Positions 1 to 6,333 are shown, counted from the stretch's first letter. The stretch is 8,916 nucleotides of DNA from Microcaldota archaeon (GCA_016180665.1 JACPAS010000006.1:1-8916); one strand, 5' to 3'. Numbers and translations: made by a program. The notes: generated by a model from the letters alone, not told the origin.

Positions 1-550
1 CCAATTCCCTCCGATAATCCACAAGACCTGGGACATCTATCCTTGGAGCATCCCACACACTTCCAACGCCGTTTGCTTGCGGCTGGAACCCTACAAGACC
101 CATAGATCTTTCCAGATGCGCTAACAGCCTGCGTGATTTCCATGTGCCGTATAAAGCAGAGCTCTCTGCAGCCGGCCAGCCTTCGACGATTACATAGCCG
201 TTATCTACAAGCCATTCAACCACTCTATGCACGTAACGCAGACTATAACTAGTCTGTTTGACTATTTCGTCGGCGGAAATTCTTTTTTTAAGTTTGCCAA
301 AAATCGCGGTTACGCCATACTTGCCAGCGAAATCGTCAGGATTAAAATCTTTGCCTGACGCAAAATAAAAACTTCTTTCCTCCGGTTTTTTTGATTTGTA
401 TTCAATAAAACCTGTGTTAACTAGTCTTCTCGTCGAGTATGCCAGCCTGCTCCTTAAAGTCCTATATGCGCCTCTTTCGTTAATGAGACCCGCATCGTTT
501 GCAAACTTGCTGAATGATCGGTTGTCCCTTTCGCTGCTTGCCCATTCCAT
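1..550 (-). CDS. Partial tandem winged-helix protein (C-terminus beyond left edge)
   Basis: On the minus strand one frame stays open from an ATG at 550 (or an in-frame ATG at 568) to the window edge, about 183 codons without a stop. I do not recognise the family. The first ~60 residues (GLINERGAYRTLRSRLAYST, then LVNTGFIEY) and a second block (RISADEIVKQTS, YVHRVVEWLVDNGYVIVEGW) each look like helix-turn-helix followed by a wing, so a tandem winged-helix DNA-binding or adaptor protein is my inference. The start is doubtful: the first codons lie inside the metallo-beta-lactamase gene in a shifted frame, and there is no ribosome binding site. GC by hand count is about 52% over 1-240, richer than around 5041-5220 (about 33%). 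The true N-terminus may have been lost at the breakpoint near 540. The length of the open frame argues that this is real coding sequence. Confidence 0.6.
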   Translation of the reverse strand, partial: MEWASSERDNRSFSKFANDAGLINERGAYRTLRSRLAYSTRRLVNTGFIEYKSKKPEERSFYFASGKDFNPDDFAGKYGVTAIFGKLKKRISADEIVKQTSYSLRYVHRVVEWLVDNGYVIVEGWPAAESSALYGTWKSRRLLAHLERSMGLVGFQPQANGVGSVWDAPRIDVPGLVDYRREL

Positions 551-1289
551 CAACAAAAACTGGCACATCTTTATTATGCGCTCTGATAACCCTTACTAAT
601 TCTTGTGTTCTTCCAAGTGCGAACGAAGGGAGTAAAACCGTTCCGCCTTCACCAGTAGTTTCTTCAATCTCTTCTATTAGTTGTTGTTCAATCTCTTTTC
701 TCTCCGGATGCTCTCTATTACTATACGTGCTCTCTATAAACAGGACATCGACTTCTTCATCGTACTTTAACCCATCATGCATGCGAGTAGGATCAAGCTT
801 TATATCACCACTATAAAGTATTTTCCTTCCTTCGTAATCTAACTCGATCATTGCAGATCCAGCAATATGTCCAGCATCAAATAGTCTAATCTCTGTTTTC
901 CCAACCTGCATCGGACGTTCGTATACTGCAGGAATCCAGTACTTCAAAGCCTTCTTGTAATGGCTCTGATCAAACGGTAACTTCTCACCCATAATTTTCA
1001 TTGAATCAGCAAGAAGAATTTCACACAAATCATGTGTAGGCGGTGTCCCTATCCAGCGTGTCTTTGAAAAAGTATATAAATTCGGAAGAAATCCGCTATG
1101 GTCCATATGTGCATGACTAATAATTGCTGCATCAACCGTTTTTTCATTAAAATCTAAAGGAAATTCCGCCTCCCCGTTCTTCCCAAAAATCTTTATCCCA
1201 TAATCAAGCAACAATGTTTTATCCGTGTTAAGCAGAAATGCACTTCTCCCTACTTCCTGCGATGCACCCATACAGTATACAGAAACCAA
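480..1289 (-). CDS. Truncated beta-CASP metallo-beta-lactamase RNase (aCPSF/RNase J-like)
   Basis: This is a metal-dependent RNA nuclease of the archaeal beta-CASP group (mRNA decay and 3'-end processing). Visible motifs are HAHMDH at residues 59-64, GHIAGS with H141, SGD with D162, and the first beta-CASP acidic motif ESTYSNR at E186; PSFALGRTQEL at 220-230 leads into PVFVDGM. Homology ends at about residue 249. The last 19 residues (KQRKGQP onward) do not resemble the family, and the two later beta-CASP histidine motifs and the closing lactamase strands are missing; full proteins run to roughly 400 residues or more. The start is TTG at 1289, backed by GGAAGTGAT at 1301-1293 (one mismatch to GGAGGTGAT), and gives the expected first beta-strand before GASQEVGRS. 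As it stands the product is unlikely to be active, because the beta-CASP lid and late metal ligands are lost. Whether the break is biological or an assembly error cannot be told here. Confidence 0.85.
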   Translation of the reverse strand: MVSVYCMGASQEVGRSAFLLNTDKTLLLDYGIKIFGKNGEAEFPLDFNEKTVDAAIISHAHMDHSGFLPNLYTFSKTRWIGTPPTHDLCEILLADSMKIMGEKLPFDQSHYKKALKYWIPAVYERPMQVGKTEIRLFDAGHIAGSAMIELDYEGRKILYSGDIKLDPTRMHDGLKYDEEVDVLFIESTYSNREHPERKEIEQQLIEEIEETTGEGGTVLLPSFALGRTQELVRVIRAHNKDVPVFVDGMGKQRKGQPIIQQVCKRCGSH

Positions 1290-1292
1290 TAA

Positions 1293-1342
1293 ATCACTTC
1301 CAAATTAATTTTTCACGTTTTTTGGCGATCTTATAAATCACC
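1293..1342 (-). promoter_or_regulatory. Promoter and ribosome binding site of the metallo-beta-lactamase gene
   Basis: Reading the minus strand, a TATA box TTTATAAG lies at 1337-1330, directly preceded by GGTGAT (1342-1337). About 25 bases downstream puts the transcript start near 1308, leaving a short leader that contains the Shine-Dalgarno-like GGAAGTGAT at 1301-1293, three bases before the TTG start. Confidence 0.55.
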
Positions 1343-1345
1343 ATC

Positions 1346-1369
1346 TCGTCAAAAGCATACTTTTGACGA
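1346..1369. promoter_or_regulatory. Perfect palindrome in divergent promoter region (candidate operator)
   Basis: Arms TCGTCAAAAG (1346-1355) and CTTTTGACGA (1360-1369) are exact reverse complements around a 4-base CATA centre. The site lies between the two opposed TATA boxes (1330-1337 and 1401-1408) and upstream of both predicted transcript starts, so it should act as DNA and not as an RNA hairpin. It is a natural spot for a dimeric regulator controlling acsA, the nuclease gene or both. No regulator gene is adjacent, apart from the winged-helix fragment at the left edge. Confidence 0.55.
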
Positions 1370-1390
1370 TAGACGTACTTTTCTATTTGT

Positions 1391-1447
1391 GGTGCTAAAC
1401 TTTTTAAGCCTGTACAATAAATATATTTTACTATTTTTAAGGGTGAT
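1391..1447 (+). promoter_or_regulatory. Promoter and ribosome binding site of acsA
   Basis: TATA-like TTTTTAAG is at 1401-1408, with GGTG ahead of it at 1391-1394. The predicted transcript start is near 1430. GGTGAT at 1442-1447 matches the archaeal 16S 3' end (complement of ATCACC) and sits five bases before the ATG at 1453, which supports that start. Confidence 0.6.
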
Positions 1448-1452
1448 TATTC

Positions 1453-3198
1453 ATGGAACAAATAGATGTTGTAACAAAAGACGTCAAAAATTTCAGTCTA
1501 CCTCCTCATATGGAAGACTACGAAACGCATCGCAAAACATTCCACTGGGACAAGATAAAAAAAGACCTTGAATGGTTTTCTGATGGAAAAATAAATGCAG
1601 CCCATAATGCAGTTGATCGTCATGTTAATAATCACAGAAAAAACAAAGTAGCATTGATCTATGAATCAACAAGCGGTCAAGTTGAGAAATATACCTACTT
1701 AGATCTCAAAAACCAATCCAATAAGTTTGCGAATGTTCTGAAAAAACTCGGTGTGGTAAAGGGCGACCGCGTTTTTCTTTTCCTTCCAAGAATTCCAGCA
1801 GTTTATTTTTCATTCCTGGGGGCATTAAAGATAGGTGCAATTGCCAGTACGCTTTTCTCAGCCTTTGGCCCAGAAGCATTAGTTGACCGCTTAGGTAATA
1901 GTGGAGCAAAATTGGTAATAACTACTCCTGAACTAAAGCCAAAAATTGATCAGATAAAAGATAAGCTTCCAAGCCTTACCTACATTGTTGTCGTTGGTAA
2001 AAATATTGAGACGAGTGGCAATGTTCCAATAACGGTAGATTACCATGAAGAAATGAAACTTGCTTCAAAATCTTTTGAAGTAGAGCATATGGATCCAGAA
2101 GATCTTTCTTTTATGCTTTATACTTCTGGAACTACTGGGAAGTCAAAAGGTGTAGTCCACTGCCATCTTGCAAGTATTCAGCAATATTACACTTCAAAAT
2201 TGATTCATGATTTGCATGATGAGGATGTTTATTGGTGCACAGCAGATCATGGCTGGGTAACTGGTATCTCTTATGGAATTATAGGCCCATTAACTAATGG
2301 CGCAACCGTTGTCTTATACGAGGGCAGATTTGATCCAGAAACCTGGTATTCTGCAATTGAAAAACATGAAATAACACTATGGTATACTGCTCCAACAGCT
2401 ATTCGTATGTTAATGAAAGCAGGCGACGAATTACCTAAAAAATATAACTTCTCAACCTTACGTCATATATATTCCGTAGGTGAACCGCTTAATCCAGAAG
2501 CAATTCGCTGGGGCATAAAAGTCTTTGGCCTAGCTTTTCACGACACATGGTGGCAGACGGAAACAGGCAGCATGCTAATTGTTAATTATCCATCAATGCC
2601 AATTAAACTTGGTTCAATGGGCAAACCCTTTCCAGGAATTCATGCTGCAATCGTCGATGATAACGGCAACGAACTGGGTGCAGAAATCGAAGGAAACCTT
2701 GCAATTAAGAAAGGCTGGCCATCAATGATGCGTGGGTTGTGGAAGGATGAGGAACGTTATAAGAAATTATTCAAAGGAGACTGGTATATTACTGGGGACC
2801 GTGCTAAAAAAGATGCCGACGGATATTTTTGGTATATTGGACGGGCAGATGATGTGATTAAAACTTCTGGAGAAAGAGTTGGTCCGTTTGAAGTTGAAAG
2901 CGTTTTAGTTGAGCACCCTGCAATTGCAGAAGCAGGAGTAATTGGAAAGCCAGATCCAGTCCGTGGTGAAATAATTAAAGCATTTATTGCTTTACGTGCT
3001 GGTTTTAATCCATCACCAGACCTTGAGGAAAACATTAAGAAATTCGTTAAGGAGAAACTAGCTGCACACGCTTACCCGAGAGAAATTTCTTTTGTTGATT
3101 CACTGCCTAAGACTAGAAGCGGAAAGATTATGCGTAGATTGCTTAAGGCAAAAGAACTTGGACTTCCACTTGGGGATACATCTACTTTGGAGGAGTAA
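1453..3198 (+). CDS. acsA: Acetyl-CoA synthetase, AMP-forming (AcsA type)
   Basis: Activates acetate to acetyl-AMP and then to acetyl-CoA using ATP and CoA. The 581-residue protein is complete. The adenylate-forming P-loop YTSGTTGKSKG is at 223-233; TWWQTETG at 365-372 carries the tryptophan typical of acetate-size pockets; the ribose-binding TGD is at 448-450, the hinge region GRADDVIKTSGERVGPFE at 463-480, and the C-terminal PKTRSGKIMRR contains catalytic Lys558, the usual acetylation target of this family. Length and wording fit the short AcsA type known from Bacillus (about 570 residues) better than the ~650-residue Acs type: from memory, the N-terminal pattern MEDYETHRKTFHW, the INAAxxAVDRH segment and the C-terminal LPLGDTSTLEE all have close Bacillus counterparts. 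Transfer from bacteria is therefore plausible. It is divergent from the truncated nuclease gene and shares the palindrome with it. The exact acyl substrate (acetate or propionate) is inferred. Confidence 0.9.
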   Translation: MEQIDVVTKDVKNFSLPPHMEDYETHRKTFHWDKIKKDLEWFSDGKINAAHNAVDRHVNNHRKNKVALIYESTSGQVEKYTYLDLKNQSNKFANVLKKLGVVKGDRVFLFLPRIPAVYFSFLGALKIGAIASTLFSAFGPEALVDRLGNSGAKLVITTPELKPKIDQIKDKLPSLTYIVVVGKNIETSGNVPITVDYHEEMKLASKSFEVEHMDPEDLSFMLYTSGTTGKSKGVVHCHLASIQQYYTSKLIHDLHDEDVYWCTADHGWVTGISYGIIGPLTNGATVVLYEGRFDPETWYSAIEKHEITLWYTAPTAIRMLMKAGDELPKKYNFSTLRHIYSVGEPLNPEAIRWGIKVFGLAFHDTWWQTETGSMLIVNYPSMPIKLGSMGKPFPGIHAAIVDDNGNELGAEIEGNLAIKKGWPSMMRGLWKDEERYKKLFKGDWYITGDRAKKDADGYFWYIGRADDVIKTSGERVGPFEVESVLVEHPAIAEAGVIGKPDPVRGEIIKAFIALRAGFNPSPDLEENIKKFVKEKLAAHAYPREISFVDSLPKTRSGKIMRRLLKAKELGLPLGDTSTLEE

Positions 3199-3213
3199 GG
3201 TAATCCCCCTAAG

Positions 3214-3465
3214 TTATGGTAGATATATGTTCTCACGATTTCCTAACTTGAGAACCAATATAATCTGTTTTTCCTCAATAATATCTAAAATTACCCTAAG
3301 TTTACCAGCTCTTACTCTATATGCTTTTGAACCACTTAATCTAAGTGCAAACGAATGCGGTCTTACGACTATTCTTTCTAGAACGCTAATTATTCTACTC
3401 TGATTCTCTTTAGTCAGTTGTTTGAATTCTTTCTGTGCAGAGTCTAAAAACTCAATTCTATACAT
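3214..3465 (-). CDS. RelE/ParE-family toxin
   Basis: An 83-residue protein with the RelE fold order: an N-terminal strand YRIEFLDSAQKEFKQL, two helices to about residue 34, then the strand-rich half YRVRAGKLRVILDI and VLKLGNRENIY (49-81). The family cleaves mRNA on the ribosome (RelE) or acts on gyrase (ParE); this sequence alone does not decide which. Basic residues Arg50, Arg52, Arg57, Arg77 and C-terminal Tyr81 are the likely functional set. The usual late GHR motif of archaeal RelE proteins reads GNR here. The ATG follows the antitoxin stop codon with no gap (TAG ATG), so translation is coupled. It ends only 15 bases from the converging acsA stop, with no clear terminator between them. 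Confidence 0.82.
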   Translation of the reverse strand: MYRIEFLDSAQKEFKQLTKENQSRIISVLERIVVRPHSFALRLSGSKAYRVRAGKLRVILDIIEEKQIILVLKLGNRENIYLP

Positions 3466-3684
3466 CTAAAGACCAGTTTCTTTCTTAAGTTTTTCAAAGG
3501 AGACAGTTTTTCCTCTCCTGTATTCATTCCTGCGCTCTTCTATCTCTTTAATAAATTTAGGATTAAGTGAGAGTCTGTCTTCTATGAGATCTTCTATTAC
3601 AGCTGCATATGTTTCATTTTCCTGCAGTTTCATATCTTCTAACTTTTTCTTAAGTTCGTCAGTAATTTTTATTGTAGTATACAT
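3466..3684 (-). CDS. Ribbon-helix-helix antitoxin
   Basis: A 72-residue partner of the downstream toxin. The N-terminus TTIKITDELKKKLEDMK, followed by TYAAVIEDLIED (residues 26-37), has the strand-helix-helix spacing of CopG/ribbon-helix-helix DNA-binding proteins. The charged C-terminus (EIEERRNEYRRGKTVSFEKL, 46-65) resembles the toxin-wrapping tail of RelB-type antitoxins, with a final GKTVS-type turn. The antitoxin comes first in the operon, as is usual for autoregulated pairs. The ATG at 3684 lies within a set of phased 10-bp repeats and has no ribosome binding site. The TATA-like TTTATATA centred about 27 bases upstream predicts a leaderless mRNA. The family call is confident in type, less so in exact subfamily. 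Confidence 0.8.
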   Translation of the reverse strand: MYTTIKITDELKKKLEDMKLQENETYAAVIEDLIEDRLSLNPKFIKEIEERRNEYRRGKTVSFEKLKKETGL

Positions 3685-3715
3685 AAGTATACTTCAGTAT
3701 ATAAAAGTATATAAA
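3676..3715 (-). promoter_or_regulatory. Toxin-antitoxin operator: four phased 10-bp repeats over promoter and start
   Basis: On the plus strand four copies of AGTATA-nnnn follow each other with no gap: AGTATACATA (3676), AGTATACTTC (3686), AGTATATAAA (3696) and AGTATATAAA (3706). The period is exactly 10 bp. The second copy lies in a 10-bp palindrome AAGTATACTT (3685-3694). The array covers the minus-strand TATA box (TTTATATA, 3715-3708) and codons 1-3 of the antitoxin. Ribbon-helix-helix dimers are known to bind tandem short repeats side by side, so binding here would block both transcription and the leaderless start. Confidence 0.7.
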
Positions 3716-3727
3716 TGTTACCTTTAA

Positions 3728-4426
3728 TTAGAGATTCAATGGCTCTTTTTGTGAAACTCTAACTTCATACATAAGTGAATGTTCTGACCCAGATGTCCAA
3801 TTCACCATTCCAATTGCGGAAGTAAAATCTCTCAAAGTTATTGTAACCACGGTATTTTCTTTTTCTAACTCCGCAACCTCTCCGACTTTTTGTGGAAGTT
3901 TTTCCTCACCAAGATCAAACCCAGCTCTTCTTTTCAAGAATGCTGCAACATGTGCTCTGCTGTTTTCCATTTCCTTTGAATAAATTTGAACATAAAAATC
4001 AGCGAGTTTCCCCTCTCCAATTGCTTTTACCATGCTCATTTCTTCATCTGGCTCAGTCACGCAACTAACCCACCATTCTGATTTTAGTTCAGGTATTTTT
4101 TTTATTAATCTTTTAATTGCATTTGATAATCTTAACATAGCTTTCAAATCAGATCTATCTCCATGCACAAAACAATTCTCTCTATAATAGTCTAATAAGC
4201 GCTCGCCAATTTGCTTCCTAGCACTTAAAGTTAAATCACGGTTAGCCTTAAGCAAACTAACCAAACCTTCAAAATCTTCAGCAGCTATAAATCCCCTAAC
4301 CAGATTAATAAGTTGTTTTCTCTCATTTCTCCCAGTCGGTCCGTTAGCTAAGTCTCTTTCTTTTCCAAAACCATGAGCTCTTCTGGGACGTATTCTAAGT
4401 CCTTCTAGTTTCTGTTGTTTTAACAT
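3728..4426 (-). CDS. Unrecognised 232-residue protein, last gene of the purP operon
   Basis: I do not recognise a family. The first 35 residues are strongly basic and glycine-rich (LRIRPRRAHGFGKERD), which suggests a flexible nucleic-acid- or ribosome-contacting tail. Residues 36-112 are mostly helical (LINLVRGFIAAEDFEGLVSLL, then AMLRLSNAIKRLIKK), followed by a mixed segment with WW at 118-119. The C-terminal part from about 180 is strand-rich (TVVTITLRD, SLMYEVRVSQ). There is no signal peptide, membrane segment or cysteine cluster (only Cys85 and Cys122), so a cytoplasmic location is likely. The ATG at 4426 follows GTGAT by three bases. It starts 40 bases after the purP-family stop with no TATA box in between, so it is probably read from the same transcript. 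The function is unknown; alternative calls would be guesses. Confidence 0.75.
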   Translation of the reverse strand: MLKQQKLEGLRIRPRRAHGFGKERDLANGPTGRNERKQLINLVRGFIAAEDFEGLVSLLKANRDLTLSARKQIGERLLDYYRENCFVHGDRSDLKAMLRLSNAIKRLIKKIPELKSEWWVSCVTEPDEEMSMVKAIGEGKLADFYVQIYSKEMENSRAHVAAFLKRRAGFDLGEEKLPQKVGEVAELEKENTVVTITLRDFTSAIGMVNWTSGSEHSLMYEVRVSQKEPLNL

Positions 4427-4466
4427 AAAATCACGTTGTTACTAGATGTAATTGGTGTGGATAGAT

Positions 4467-5558
4467 TTAATTAGTTATCTTTTCAATCATTTTTTTCTTC
4501 TCCGCCTCTTTAACTTCCATTGCAATTCTTCTGCCAAAACTTAAATTCTCCCTAAATAAATAACTAGAATAAGGAGTAAACCTAGTTCCTGGTGAACCCG
4601 GAATCCTAAATGAAACATCAAAAACAGTAAACTGTTCTTTCCCGTCTTTTTCTTCAATAGCACCCTGCAAAGCAAATGGCCCAATTATTCCTTCAGGGTA
4701 ATACTTTTTAACAGTCTCCACAAACCTTTCAGTCTGCTCAAAAACATCTTCCAACAAAGATTCGCGGACAGTACAGGCAACATGTCCGACTTCAATATTT
4801 GTTATTTGTTTTCGTCTTAAAGCCTCAGTTTGTACGTCAACAGGCATTCTCAAAAACCCATCAATATTTGTTTGCTTTCTCATGTCAATTCCTAACAATT
4901 CTAGTTCATCATAAACAGGTGAATAAAAGAAATTAAAATTAAACGGAGAACCAATAATAAATTCTTCAATTCTCGCATTCTTCAAATCTTCAGCAGTTAT
5001 CCTTCCTTCCTTTAGCATTTTGTTGCTTTTCTCCTGATATTCTTCAAAAGAAGAACAAAGGAAAAATGCACGTTCATACTTTCTTTTAGCTTCATTCACT
5101 TTTACTACACATAATTTATCTATTTTTTCAGGTGATTTTACTGACTTTGCAAAATTAACCCCAGCTCTTTCTAACAAATCATACTGGTTATTCTTCTCAT
5201 TCCTCTCTTCAGCCCTAAGCAAATATTTATTTCCAAAAATAGGAATAGGAAAATTATTCTCAATTGCATCATAGCCAACGTAAACAGAAAAAGACCGGTT
5301 AGGGACAAAAATAGCATTTCTCTTCTTCAAAAATTCAACATATTTTTTTTCAGTAATCTGGGAAAACTTATCAACCAATAAAACCTCATCTACTACGCCT
5401 ATTTCTTTCTTGCCCCTCTTTCTGGTCTTATAATAACCTAAATAAGTCTTCTCTCTCCCGCGTTGTGCAACAACAATCGTACTAAACCCTTCTTGCTTTG
5501 CACCTTCACACACATCCAGTGCAGAATGACTTCCTAAAGTAGCAATAACAGTTTTCAT
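4467..5558 (-). CDS. purP: PurP-family ATP-grasp protein (FAICAR synthetase or paralog)
   Basis: PurP makes FAICAR from AICAR, formate and ATP in archaeal purine synthesis. The 363 residues match the family length (about 360). Recognisable parts are ATLGSHSALDVCEGAKQEGF at 6-25 (AICAR side), VPNRSF and IPIFGNK (85-111), IEEFIIGSPFNFNFFYSP (197-214), GHVACTVRESLL (258-269), IIGPFALQG (291-299), FDVSFRIPGSPG (313-324) and the late GRRIAMEVK (342-350). A marked difference lies at 151-166: the glycine-rich loop of the Methanocaldococcus enzyme (PGARGGRGYF) is replaced by NEAKRKYERAFF. From memory this is a feature of the second, uncharacterised PurP paralog group found in some archaea, so FAICAR synthase activity is not certain. 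Start: ATG overlapping the upstream stop (ATGA) with AGGTGA at 5570-5565. It is the middle gene of a three-gene minus operon. Confidence 0.85.
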   Translation of the reverse strand: MKTVIATLGSHSALDVCEGAKQEGFSTIVVAQRGREKTYLGYYKTRKRGKKEIGVVDEVLLVDKFSQITEKKYVEFLKKRNAIFVPNRSFSVYVGYDAIENNFPIPIFGNKYLLRAEERNEKNNQYDLLERAGVNFAKSVKSPEKIDKLCVVKVNEAKRKYERAFFLCSSFEEYQEKSNKMLKEGRITAEDLKNARIEEFIIGSPFNFNFFYSPVYDELELLGIDMRKQTNIDGFLRMPVDVQTEALRRKQITNIEVGHVACTVRESLLEDVFEQTERFVETVKKYYPEGIIGPFALQGAIEEKDGKEQFTVFDVSFRIPGSPGTRFTPYSSYLFRENLSFGRRIAMEVKEAEKKKMIEKITN

Positions 5559-6268
5559 ATCATTTCACCTTTACCAGTTAACTTCAATATATTCTCCCTT
5601 CCCTTCTTTATTCTTTTCACCAAACCATCCATCTCGAGTTCAGTAATAATTAGGCTCATTTTACTCTCAGAAAAGTTCAAAATCTCACGTAATTCCTTCT
5701 GGATCATTATTCCTTTATTTTCCTTTAGAATCCTAACAATTTTTCCCCTATCCTCATCAATATTAAAATTCATCTGTTGGTTCCGTGGCCTCTGCTCTTT
5801 TTCTAATTCTCTATCTCCGTCTTCAAATTCTTTTTTATTTAGCAAATAGTGCACTACAAAGCCTAAGATTAATATTATCACAAACCCTATAATTAAACTA
5901 AAATCCTCTTTTTTCTCAAGAGGCTCAGTCTCTTCTACATCCAGATCGTAATCCTGTTGAAATTCTGGGCCAAGAAGCACAAGATCATAAATTAATCCTC
6001 CATCTCCAACGCTAATACTTTCCCTGCTAAATATAGCTTCTCCATCTTCCAGAGAGTACGCATAAATCTCATATTCACCAGGTTTTAAATCGAAAGAATA
6101 ATTCTTCGACACTACGGTTTGCATAACACCTTGACTACTAGTCGGTCCTGTTAACCTAATAACCACATTATTTGCAGGTTCAAAGGTCTCTCCATCATAA
6201 ATTTCCCCAGAAATAGTGGTAGAAAAACCAAAAGTAAGAACAAGTAATAAGAAAAACCATCGACGCAT
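5555..6268 (-). CDS. Membrane-anchored winged-helix protein with outside beta domain
   Basis: A 237-residue one-component sensor layout. The N-terminal signal sequence is at residues 1-17 (RRWFFLLLVLTFGF). A beta-rich domain outside the membrane (about 18-100) has the carboxypeptidase-regulatory/prealbumin-like pattern ISGEIYDGETFEPANNVVI followed by FDLKPGEYEIYAYS. An acidic stalk (105-121), one membrane helix (about 124-143, SLIIGFVIILILGFVVHYLL) and a charged linker come next. The cytoplasmic winged helix (172-232) reads IQKELREILNFSESKMSLII, then LEMDGLVKRIKKGRENILKL. This matches archaeal membrane-associated winged-helix proteins (the COG2512-like group as I recall it), thought to be transcription regulators. 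It is divergent from the secreted protein gene, which makes that operon the natural target, and it ends in an ATGA overlap with the purP-family gene. The TATA box sits about 25 bases before the ATG, predicting a leaderless mRNA. The regulatory role is inferred. Confidence 0.75.
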   Translation of the reverse strand: MRRWFFLLLVLTFGFSTTISGEIYDGETFEPANNVVIRLTGPTSSQGVMQTVVSKNYSFDLKPGEYEIYAYSLEDGEAIFSRESISVGDGGLIYDLVLLGPEFQQDYDLDVEETEPLEKKEDFSLIIGFVIILILGFVVHYLLNKKEFEDGDRELEKEQRPRNQQMNFNIDEDRGKIVRILKENKGIMIQKELREILNFSESKMSLIITELEMDGLVKRIKKGRENILKLTGKGEMI

Positions 6269-6287
6269 ACTATGAATACTACTTACT

Positions 6288-6306
6288 CTTTTTAAAAATT
6301 ATCACC
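6288..6306 (-). promoter_or_regulatory. Promoter of the membrane winged-helix/purP operon
   Basis: TTTTTAAAAAG on the minus strand at 6298-6288 is preceded by GGTGATAA (6306-6299). The box centre is about 25 bases before the ATG at 6268, so the transcript should begin at or next to the start codon. There is no ribosome binding site, in line with a leaderless message. Confidence 0.5.
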
Positions 6307-6333
6307 AGCCAGAAAGCTTTATCCAAAAGTTTC

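Noticed and set aside
480..550. Intein or programmed frameshift in the nuclease gene
   Set aside because: No intein splice residues or blocks are seen after DGMG, and neither alternative frame restores the beta-CASP sequence downstream.
396..816. Plus-strand open frames of 67 and 100 codons (396-599 and 514-816)
   Set aside because: They lie opposite the nuclease and winged-helix frames, have no promoter or ribosome binding site, and read as shadow sequence rich in Ser, Leu and Cys.
2757..3035. Minus-strand 92-codon frame inside acsA
   Set aside because: Antisense shadow of the highly conserved C-terminal half of acsA, with no start signals.
3092..3403. Plus-strand 103-codon frame across the acsA end and the toxin gene
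   Set aside because: It overlaps the conserved acsA end in another frame and continues antisense to the toxin; no initiation signal.
3676..3715. CRISPR array or replication origin iterons
   Set aside because: Repeats are only 10 bp with no spacers and sit exactly on a toxin-antitoxin promoter, so an operator explains them better; no origin-binding gene is nearby.
6313..6320. AAAGCTTT palindrome in the divergent region
   Set aside because: An 8-base AT-rich palindrome is expected by chance and does not extend.
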